From the NCBI RefSeq assembly GCF_052065415.1, contig NZ_JBQHUB010000004.1, positions 62,001-126,000 of the forward strand: a stretch of 64,000 bases of DNA, given 5' to 3'. The notes beneath the pieces are model-generated. The model worked only from the letters and a program-made list of their open reading frames with translations, did not search any database and was not told where the DNA came from. A program made the position numbers and the translations under genes. Source of the DNA: Pseudoflavonifractor_A sp022772585 (GTDB taxonomy: Bacteria; Bacillota; Clostridia; Oscillospirales; Oscillospiraceae). Positions 8,719 through 15,244 of this stretch are shown piece by piece; within the stretch, counting starts at the first letter, position 1, and every line of letters begins with the position of its first letter.

Positions 8719-9774
8719 TCAGCGCCCGGGGCGGACCCGGACCATGTGTTCGCCTCTGGGGACCACCGCTCCGATGGCTGCTCCAGGCACCCCCAGATCG
8801 TGGAGCCGGTGGAGCAGCTCTTCCGCACGGGCCTCAGGCACAGTGATGAGCAGTCCTCCGGCGGTCTGCGGATCGTAGAGGATGTCAGACCGCTCCAGGG
8901 GAATACCGCTCTCCACCACCACATCCTCGGCCAGGTAGCCCATGTTGTTGTAGGCCCCTCCGGGGATGATGCCGTCCCTGGCCAGTTCCAGCGCCTTGGG
9001 TACGATGGGGACCTGGTCGGCCCAGAGCTCAATGGTGTGGCCGCAGCCCTTGGCCATCTCCTGGACATGCCCCAGAAGGCCGAAGCCGGTGATATCGGTA
9101 CAGGCGGTGGGATGGACGGGGAGCATGGCTTCCTGCCCTTTTTTGTTCAGGGTGGTCATGATGTCCAGCATCTCCCTGTATTCCCCGTCAGAGAGGAGCC
9201 CCGCCTTGGCGGCGGTGGAGAGGACGCCGGTGCCCAGGGGCTTGGTGATGACCAGAATATCGCCCTCCCGGGCGCCGTCGTTGGTGAGGATCTCCTCCGG
9301 ACGGGCGAAGCCCATGACGCACAGGCCGTACTTGGGCTCCTTATCCTCAATGCTGTGGCCGCCCACGATGACGGCCCCGGCCTCCATCACCTTGTCGTAT
9401 CCGCCGGCCAGGATGCCCTGCACCGCGTCCAGGGGCAGGCAGCTGGGGAAGGTGAGCAGGTTCATGGCGATTTTGGGCGTGCCGCCCATGGCCCATACGT
9501 CGCTGAGGGCGTTGGTGGCGGCCACCTGTCCGAACTGGAAGGGGTCGTCCACGATGGGCGGGAAAAAATCCACCGTGGCGATCATGGCGGTGTCGTCATT
9601 GACGCGGTACACGGCGGCGTCGTCGCTGGAGTCAAAGCCCACCATCAGGTTGGGATCATAGATGCGGGGCAGGTCGGCCAGCAGTTTTCCTAGGACACCC
9701 GGTCCTATCTTGGCCCCTCACCCGCCGGCCGACGTCATCTCGGTGAGCTTGTATTTTTTCGGTTCAGAGGACAT
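8719..9774 (-). CDS. selD: Selenophosphate synthetase SelD, a selenoprotein (TGA = Sec19)
   Basis: SelD makes selenophosphate from selenide and ATP, the selenium donor for selenocysteine tRNA and other selenium uses. A standard translation would begin at the Met at 9645, but the frame continues upstream through one TGA (9720-9718) to an ATG at 9774. That gives 351 residues with EMTSAGG-U-GAK at the exact place where SelD has its catalytic Cys or Sec, followed by the P-loop-like lysine. A SECIS-like hairpin begins 10 bases after the TGA. GGFDSSDDAAVY-type and GGHSIEDKEPKYG motifs and the TDITGFGLLGH segment confirm the family. The gene diverges from a LysR gene. Confidence 0.95.
9691..9707 (-). 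promoter_or_regulatory. Bacterial SECIS element of selD
   Basis: On the minus strand a perfect 6-bp stem TAGGAC / GTCCTA closes a CGGGT loop. The stem base is 10 bases and the loop about 17-21 bases downstream of the selenocysteine TGA, the spacing expected for SelB-dependent recoding in bacteria. The loop carries the G residues typical of such elements. Confidence 0.8.
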
Positions 9775-9827
9775 GTTCCGCACCTTCTTTTATCATTTAT
9801 TCCGGTAATTTTTAAAACGGTGCTTTT

Positions 9828-9856
9828 ATTTTAGACCAAAGATAAGAAAATAGCAA
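9828..9856 (-). promoter_or_regulatory. Promoter of selD
   Basis: On the minus strand TTGCTA (9856-9851), 17 bases, TAAAAT (9833-9828), about 55 bases before the selD start. The -35 box lies only 20 bases from the divergent LysR start, so a regulator bound here could affect both genes. Confidence 0.6.
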
Positions 9857-9875
9857 CAGGGAGAGGAACGAACAT

Positions 9876-10808
9876 ATGCAGCTCAAACAACTGGAGGTCT
9901 TTGTACAGGTGGCCCGGCTGAAAAGCTTTTCAAAAGCGGCCGACGCCCTCTATCTGACCCAGCCCACCATCAGTGCCCACATCAGCGCGCTGGAGGCCGA
10001 GCTGGGCACCAAGCTGGTCATCCGCTCCACCAAGGAGATCCAGCTCACATCCACCGGCAGCGTGCTCTTTGGCTATGCTACCCAGATCCTGGGCCTGTGT
10101 GAGCGGGCGGAGCAGGACGTAAAAACAGCCTCGTCCGACATTCAGGGGGCGCTGTCGGTGGCAGCGTCCACGGTGCCCTCCCAGTATCTGCTGCCCCGCA
10201 TCCTGCCCCACCTGCGCAAGCGCTATCCCAAGGTCTTTTTCCAGATCTACCAGGGGGACAGCAGCCAGGTGGCCCAGCGCATCTTTGAGAATGGGGCCGA
10301 GCTGGGCATCGTGGGATCCCCGGTCCAGAAGGCGGGCTGCGTCTGTACCCCCTTCTTCTCCGAACGCATGGTCATCGTCACCCCCAATACTCGGGAATAC
10401 CGGGAGCTGGGGGGCAGTATGACGGGCCAGGTGCTGCGCTCCAGCCCCTTCCTGGTGCGGGAGGCGGGCTCCGGCACCCGCAAGCGGAGCGAGGAATTCC
10501 TGCGGGGCATCGGTATCGATCCCCGGGAGCTGGTGCTGGCCGCCCAGTTCCAGAGCACCGAGAGCATCCTCCAGGGTGTGAAGAACGGCCTGGGCATCTC
10601 CATCGTCTCCGGCCTGGCGGCCACCGACTATGTCCGTATGGGGGCCATCCTGCCCTTTGACTATGACAGCCCTCTGCTGGACCGGCAGTTCTACCTGATC
10701 CACCACCGGAACCGGCCCCACTCCCCTGCCGCCGCCATGCTTTTGAAGGAACTGCCCCGCTTCTTCCAGGGAGAGATCATGGCGGGGGGCGACAACGAGC
10801 CTGTATAA
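9876..10808 (+). CDS. LysR-family regulator, selenium-metabolism type
   Basis: A 310-residue LysR-type regulator. Residues 1-60 form the winged helix-turn-helix (MQLKQLEVFVQVARLKSFSK, then LTQPTISAHISALEAELG), and the rest is a periplasmic-binding-like effector domain (VAASTVPSQYLLPRILPHLR). A GGGAGAGGA ribosome site precedes the ATG. It diverges from selD with about 100 bases between the starts. LysR proteins of this type occur repeatedly beside selD/yedE/yedF in anaerobic Firmicutes, so control of the selenium genes is the natural inference. The effector is unknown. Confidence 0.88.
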   Translation: MQLKQLEVFVQVARLKSFSKAADALYLTQPTISAHISALEAELGTKLVIRSTKEIQLTSTGSVLFGYATQILGLCERAEQDVKTASSDIQGALSVAASTVPSQYLLPRILPHLRKRYPKVFFQIYQGDSSQVAQRIFENGAELGIVGSPVQKAGCVCTPFFSERMVIVTPNTREYRELGGSMTGQVLRSSPFLVREAGSGTRKRSEEFLRGIGIDPRELVLAAQFQSTESILQGVKNGLGISIVSGLAATDYVRMGAILPFDYDSPLLDRQFYLIHHRNRPHSPAAAMLLKELPRFFQGEIMAGGDNEPV

Positions 10809-10830
10809 AAGCTCCGTATACCCGGATAGA

Positions 10831-10863
10831 AAGGCCCTGAGGCGCGGCGCGTCTCAGGGCCTT
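10831..10863 (+). terminator. Terminator after the LysR gene
   Basis: An 11-bp perfect inverted repeat (10831-10841 / 10853-10863) 23 bases after the LysR stop, followed by a short TTGTCTGTT tail. Confidence 0.75.
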
Positions 10864-10871
10864 GTCTGTTC

Positions 10872-11021
10872 ATACTAGTTCTTGATAAAAAGCTTTAAAG
10901 CTTTTATAGCGCCGTAGGTGCGTCAAGAACTGCATAAGACGGCGCAGCGTGCGTTAGCACGGTGCAAGTGTGCGCAGCACACGGGATTCTTGATTAAATT
11001 TTTTAATCAAGAATCAGTATC
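10872..11021 (+). repeat. Multi-hairpin palindromic element, copy 1
   Basis: About 150 bases bounded by ATACTA and CAGTAT. Internal stems: AGTTCTTGA (10876-10884) with TCAAGAACT (10924-10932), enclosing an AAAGCTTT palindrome and a GCGCC/GGTGC hairpin; then CGTGC/GCACG, GTGTGC/GCACAC and a terminal 13-bp stem near 10985-11014. A second copy lies at 58365-58511 on the other strand with the same order of stems but different paired bases. It lies between two convergent genes. It may be a mobile palindromic repeat or a structured RNA. Confidence 0.75.
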
Positions 11022-11031
11022 AGAGGGACAA

Positions 11032-11065
11032 AAAGCCCGGAGGCCTGTAAAAGACCCCCGGGCTT
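11032..11065 (-). terminator. Terminator after the first BMP lipoprotein gene
   Basis: On the minus strand AAGCCCGG (11065-11058) pairs with CCGGGCTT (11039-11032) across a loop that can pair further, followed by TTTGTCC. It lies 22 bases after the stop at 11087. Confidence 0.75.
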
Positions 11066-11086
11066 GTCCAATACGCAGGTAAAAAA

Positions 11087-12151
11087 TCAGTTGAAGTACA
11101 TGTCGATGCCGGTCTCGCCGATGTCGTACTCGTTGGGGATGTCGATCTTGCCGGCCTTGATGTCCTCGATGGTCTGCTCCACGGCGGAGACGGCGTCCTC
11201 AGGCAGGGTGGCCTTCAGGTCCTCGTTCCACTGGAAGGAGATGATGCCGTCCTTCATGCCAAGGAACATGATGTCGCCGGTGGCCTCGCCGCTGACGATG
11301 GCGTCGAAGGCGGCCACATAGGCGCCGGGGGCGTCCACCATCATGTTGCCCAGGACCTTGTCAGGAGCGCCGGAGATGTAGTCGCCGAACACGCCGAAGG
11401 AGTACACGCCGTCAGCCTCGGACACGGCCTTGACCGCGCCGTTGTTGCCCTCGTCCGCGTTGGGGAAGAACACGTCGGCGCCGCTCTGGATCTGGTTCTT
11501 CAGCGTCTCATAGGACTCGTTGGAGTTGGAGGCGCTGAGCACGGCGAACTTGATGGTGGCGTCGGGGTTCACGCTCTTGGCGCCTACGGAGTAGCCCACA
11601 CTGGGCTTGGTAAAGGAGGGATAGTCGCCGCTGACAATAGTGCCCAGAGTGCCGCTCTCGGAGAGCTTGGCAGCCAGCACGCCGCAGACATAACCGCCCT
11701 CTTCGGTGCTCATGCACATGGGGAACTGGTTGTCGCCGGTGACGGCGCCGCCGTTGGTAATGAACCAGGTGTCGGGATAGTCCTGAGCCACTTCGCGGAA
11801 GTACTCGGCAAACTGGCCGCCCTGACCGAATACGGCGGTGTAGCCCTCGGCGGCCATGTTTTCGGCCTCGGCCCGGGCGTCCTCGGCGGTGGTGACGGAG
11901 TCGATGATGCTGATCTGGCAGCCGTACTTGGCCTCAATGGCCCGCACGCCGTCGGCGCCCTGCTGGCAGTAGCCGCCGTCAGTGGGGGAGCCGGGGAGCA
12001 GCACGCCAACCTTCATGCTGGAATAGTCGGTCTCGCCGCCGGCAGGAGAAGAAGCGGCAGGAGCGGGGGTGGCATTGGAGCCGCTGCCGCCGCAGGCGGA
12101 GACGCCCAGGAGCAGAGCGCCGGCCAGGAGCAGGGGAAGCAGTTTCTTCAT
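11087..12151 (-). CDS. BMP/PnrA-family substrate-binding lipoprotein (paralog 1)
   Basis: A 354-residue exported lipoprotein: MKKLLPLLLAGALLLGVSACGG is a type II signal peptide with lipobox Cys20, then a Ser/Pro/Ala-rich linker, then the BMP fold (KVGVLLPGSPTDGGYCQQGA near residue 48, EAENMAAEGYTAVFGQGGQF near 95). Family members bind nucleosides or other small ligands for an ABC importer. It is the last of three tandem paralogs, 71 bases after the second and most similar to the third. No ATPase or permease gene for it is in the window. Given the purine genes nearby, a nucleoside or purine ligand is inferred. Confidence 0.88.
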   Translation of the reverse strand: MKKLLPLLLAGALLLGVSACGGSGSNATPAPAASSPAGGETDYSSMKVGVLLPGSPTDGGYCQQGADGVRAIEAKYGCQISIIDSVTTAEDARAEAENMAAEGYTAVFGQGGQFAEYFREVAQDYPDTWFITNGGAVTGDNQFPMCMSTEEGGYVCGVLAAKLSESGTLGTIVSGDYPSFTKPSVGYSVGAKSVNPDATIKFAVLSASNSNESYETLKNQIQSGADVFFPNADEGNNGAVKAVSEADGVYSFGVFGDYISGAPDKVLGNMMVDAPGAYVAAFDAIVSGEATGDIMFLGMKDGIISFQWNEDLKATLPEDAVSAVEQTIEDIKAGKIDIPNEYDIGETGIDMYFN

Positions 12152-12222
12152 GGTACAGATTCCTCCAAAAAATATTTATGAAAACGCGGGCCGGTAAAGG
12201 GCACCGTTTTCATACCATGGGA

Positions 12223-13299
12223 TCAGATGGGCTCGTTGGGGTCCAGCTCATACTCGTTGGGCACGTCGATCTTGCCGGACTTGATATCCTCAATGGCCTG
12301 CTCGGCGGCGGAGACGACCGCCTCAGGCAGAGTGTCCTTCAGGTGCTCGTTCCAGGTGAAGCCCACGCAGCCGGTAGCCATGGTCTGCATCATGATCTCG
12401 GTGGGGATATTACCGCTGAGAACGGCCTCCACTGCCTGGATGTAGCCCACGGAGTAATCGCACACCATGTTGGCGATGACCTTGTCGGGAGAGGTCTCGC
12501 TGAAGTCGCCCAGGCAGCCCAGCACATAGACGCCCTCGCTGTCCTCAGCGGCCTTGATGGCGCCCAGCTGGCCCTCGTTGCAGTTGCCGAACACGAAGTC
12601 GGCGCCCTGCTGGATCTGGTTCATGGTGGTCTCATAGCACTCGTTGGCATTGGTGGAGCTGAGGACCGCGCCCAGGGCCTTGATATCGGGGTTGACGCTG
12701 CGGGCGCCCAGCTTCATGGCGTTGGTGTACTTCACATAGGAGGGGAAGTCGCCGCCCAGGGTATAGCTGATGGTGCCGGTCTTGTTCAGCATGGCAGCCA
12801 CGATGCCCAGTACATAGCAGCTCTCCTCGGCGCAGACACACACCGGGAACTGGTTGGCGGTGACCACCTCGCCGCCCAGGGTGATGAAGCAGGTGTCAGG
12901 ATAATCGCCGCTGATCTCGGCCATGGGAGAGGTGCACTGGGCGCCGTGGCCGAAGACGATGCGGTAGCCGTCGGCAGCCATGTTCTCGGATTCGGACTTG
13001 ATCTCCTCCGCGGTGACAGCCTCAACCACGTCCACCTGGTAGCCCAGCTGCTGCAGAGCCTTGCCGGCCTCGGCGCCCTGCTGGCAGAAGCCGCCGTCGG
13101 TGGGGGAGCCGGGGATCAGGATGCCGATGCGGACGGAAGAGGGATCCGCGGTTTCCGCCGGGGCCTGGGACTGAGCCGGGGCGGAGGCGGCGGGCGCCTG
13201 GGAGGGAGCGGGAGTCGCGGTGGAGCCGGATCCGCCGCCGCAGGCCGACAGACCCAGGAGCATGGAGCCGGCCAGGAGCAGAGAGAGCAGTTTTTTCAT
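12223..13299 (-). CDS. BMP/PnrA-family substrate-binding lipoprotein (paralog 2)
   Basis: A 358-residue lipoprotein with signal peptide and lipobox (MLLGLSACGGG, Cys20), a 35-residue Ala/Pro/Gln-rich linker, then the BMP fold (IGILIPGSPTDGGFCQQGAE near residue 58). It is the most diverged of the three: it has FGHGAQCTSPMAEISGDYPD where the others have FGQGGQFAEYFREVAQDYPD, and several extra cysteines. A consensus promoter lies upstream at 13463-13435. It ends just before paralog 1, so the two may form one transcript. Ligand unknown; a different specificity from paralogs 1 and 3 is likely. Confidence 0.87.
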   Translation of the reverse strand: MKKLLSLLLAGSMLLGLSACGGGSGSTATPAPSQAPAASAPAQSQAPAETADPSSVRIGILIPGSPTDGGFCQQGAEAGKALQQLGYQVDVVEAVTAEEIKSESENMAADGYRIVFGHGAQCTSPMAEISGDYPDTCFITLGGEVVTANQFPVCVCAEESCYVLGIVAAMLNKTGTISYTLGGDFPSYVKYTNAMKLGARSVNPDIKALGAVLSSTNANECYETTMNQIQQGADFVFGNCNEGQLGAIKAAEDSEGVYVLGCLGDFSETSPDKVIANMVCDYSVGYIQAVEAVLSGNIPTEIMMQTMATGCVGFTWNEHLKDTLPEAVVSAAEQAIEDIKSGKIDVPNEYELDPNEPI

Positions 13300-13434
13300 G
13301 GGAATAACCTCCTTAAACGCGGATATCCGCGCTGAAATACAAAAGGGGTCCTGCAGGAGGACACACGACGGGCTGTATATGGAAAAAAGTGAGATATTGT
13401 GGGGAAAAGTAAGTTAATTCTGGGTATATTACAC

Positions 13435-13463
13435 ATTATAAGAGTGACTGACCGGAATGTCAA
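13435..13463 (-). promoter_or_regulatory. Consensus sigma-A promoter for BMP paralog 2
   Basis: On the minus strand TTGACA (13463-13458), 17 bases, TATAAT (13440-13435), a perfect match to the vegetative consensus, about 135 bases before the start of paralog 2. Confidence 0.85.
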
Positions 13464-13497
13464 TTGAAATGACAAGTTTTCAGGGACAAACACGAAA

Positions 13498-13529
13498 CGG
13501 AGGCGGACATGATTTCATGTCCGCCTCCG
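13498..13529 (-). terminator. Terminator after BMP paralog 3
   Basis: A 15-bp perfect stem (13498-13512 / 13515-13529) with a two-base centre, 37 bases after the stop at 13567 on the minus strand, followed by TTTCGTGTTTG. It separates paralog 3 from paralogs 2 and 1. Confidence 0.8.
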
Positions 13530-13566
13530 CAAGCTGCATGTAGTTATGTAGTACGGAAAGGAAAGC

Positions 13567-14649
13567 TTAGAAGAAGCTCTCAGCGCCGACCTCGCCGATC
13601 TCATACTCGTTGGGGATGTCGATCTTGCCGGCCTTGATGTCCTCGATGGCCTGCTCGGCAGCGGAGACGACCTCCGCGGGCAGGGTGGCCTTCAGGTCCT
13701 CGTTCCACTGGAAGGAGACGATGCCGTCGCCCATGCCCAGGAACATGACGTCACCGGTGGCCTCGCCGGCCATGATGGCGTCAAACACGGCCACATAGGC
13801 GCCGGGGGCGTCGACCATGCTGTTGCCGATGACCTGGTTGGGAGCGCCGGAGATGTAGTCGCCGAACACGCCGAAGGCGTAAACGCCGTCGCTCTCGGAG
13901 ACGGCCTTGATGGCGCCGGAGGTGCCCTCATTGGCGTTGGGGAAGATGAAGTCAGCGCCGCTCTGGATCTGGTTCAGGGCGGTCTCATAAGCCTCGTTGG
14001 TGTTGGTGGCGCTCAGAACAGTGTTCTTGACCACAATCTTGTCGTTGACGCTCTTGGCGCCCAGGGCAAAGCCGACGCCGGGCTTGGTAAAGGAGGGCCA
14101 ATCGCCGCCGGGGATGATGCCGATGGTGTTGGTCTTGGTCATCATGCCGGCGATGACGCCGCAGACGTAGCCGCCCTCTTCAGTGCTCATGCACATGGGG
14201 AACTGGTTGGCAGCGGTGACGGAGCCGCCGTTGGTGACAAACCAGGTGTCGGGATAATCCTGGGCCACTTCCTTGAAGTACTCGGCGAACTCGCCGCCCT
14301 GGCCAAAGACCACCTTATAGCCCTCGGCGGCCATATTCTCGGCCTCGGCGCGGGCAGCGTCGGCGGTGGTAATGGAGTCGATGATGGCAACCTGGCTGTC
14401 ATCCAGGTTATACTTGGCCTGGATGGCGCGGACGCCGTCGGCGCCCTGCTGGCAGTAGCCGCCGTCGGTGGGGGGGCCGGAGAGCATGACGCCGATCTTG
14501 ATATCGGCATAGTCATCGCCCGCGGGAGCCTGGGACTCCACGGGAGCCTTGGAGCCGGCGGGCGCGGGAGTGGAGCTGGAGCCGCCGCCGCAGGCGGTGA
14601 CGCTCAAAAGCATAGCGCCGGCCAGGAACAAGGGAATCAGCTTTTTCAT
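13567..14649 (-). CDS. BMP/PnrA-family substrate-binding lipoprotein (paralog 3)
   Basis: A 360-residue lipoprotein: signal peptide MKKLIPLFLAGAMLLSVTACGG with lipobox Cys20, a short Ala/Pro linker, then BMP fold (IKIGVMLSGPPTDGGYCQQG near residue 50). The start at 14649 matches the MKKL(L/I)PL starts of its paralogs and has AAAAAAGGAGGATAACCC upstream; an upstream in-frame start at 14679 would bury the signal peptide. Long stretches near the C-terminus (SFQWNEDLKATLPAEVVSAA) are almost the same as in paralog 1, showing recent duplication. It follows a long, structured leader. Confidence 0.88.
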   Translation of the reverse strand: MKKLIPLFLAGAMLLSVTACGGGSSSTPAPAGSKAPVESQAPAGDDYADIKIGVMLSGPPTDGGYCQQGADGVRAIQAKYNLDDSQVAIIDSITTADAARAEAENMAAEGYKVVFGQGGEFAEYFKEVAQDYPDTWFVTNGGSVTAANQFPMCMSTEEGGYVCGVIAGMMTKTNTIGIIPGGDWPSFTKPGVGFALGAKSVNDKIVVKNTVLSATNTNEAYETALNQIQSGADFIFPNANEGTSGAIKAVSESDGVYAFGVFGDYISGAPNQVIGNSMVDAPGAYVAVFDAIMAGEATGDVMFLGMGDGIVSFQWNEDLKATLPAEVVSAAEQAIEDIKAGKIDIPNEYEIGEVGAESFF

Positions 14650-14660
14650 AGGGTTATCCT

Positions 14661-14955
14661 CCTTTTTTCTTGTTGGCACGCGGCCAAACGGTTACGGTAT
14701 GCCCGGGACAGGGTCTGTCACAGACCCGCCGGACGGGGAACTATGCCTCCTGTTCGCGGACCGGAGTCCGCCGGCGCAGGCTTGGGCAGCCTTTATCGTC
14801 CTTCGGCATATGGACGTAAAGTGGAGCAGATCCCAAGGTCATACCGTGGTGCAGGGGTCTGCCGGCCCGATGGAAAGGATAGGCAAAGCAGGAGCCGGCA
14901 GCGGTCAGAACGCACAAAATACTATATATCATCATAATACTTTGTGGTTAACTTG
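14661..14955 (-). promoter_or_regulatory. Long structured 5' leader of BMP paralog 3
   Basis: Between the promoter at 14989-14961 and the ribosome site lie about 290 untranslated, GC-rich bases. Pairings visible: CTGCCGGC (14859-14866) with GCCGGCAG (14894-14901); CTTGGG (14781-14786) with CCCAAG (14832-14837) enclosing a CGTCC/GGACG hairpin; CGGAC/GTCCG near 14757-14770; GGGTCTG/CAGACCC at 14711-14727. No riboswitch class I know matches. It may be a regulatory RNA. Confidence 0.45.
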
Positions 14956-14960
14956 CCCCT

Positions 14961-14989
14961 ATATTAAAATAATTTGACCAAAAAGTCAA
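14961..14989 (-). promoter_or_regulatory. Promoter of BMP paralog 3
   Basis: On the minus strand TTGACT (14989-14984), 17 bases, TAATAT (14966-14961) in an AT-rich stretch. Confidence 0.65.
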
Positions 14990-15210
14990 GATGTTTATCG
15001 TAAAATAAACCAAGGAAAAGTCCCGAAACGGGATATTTATCGTGCAAAATGACGTTAACTAAACCGATTGGTTTTTTAAAAAAGTAATAAAATTGAACTG
15101 ATTGATAGAAAAATAGATAAAATTAAACCAAAAAAGTACCGCAAAAAAATGATCTTCCTGTGCGGGCGGCGGTGGAAAGAGATGAAAATAACGGAAAGAG
15201 GATGGACAAA

Positions 15211-15241
15211 AAATCCTCCGGACGGGATGTCCGGAGGATTT
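15211..15241 (-). terminator. Terminator after xdhD
   Basis: A 13-bp perfect stem (15211-15223 / 15229-15241) overlapping the region just after the stop at 15245, with TTTGTCC following on the minus strand. The stretch from here to the promoter at 14989 is AT-rich and holds no gene that I can see. Confidence 0.85.
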
Positions 15242-15244
15242 GAT

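Noticed and set aside
9646..9774. selD as a pseudogene broken by a stop codon
   Set aside because: The only stop is TGA at the known Sec/Cys residue of SelD, with a SECIS-like hairpin at the right distance, next to other selenium genes.
10872..11021. Insertion sequence
   Set aside because: It has short terminal inverted ends but no room for a transposase; the length and hairpins fit a palindromic repeat or RNA instead.
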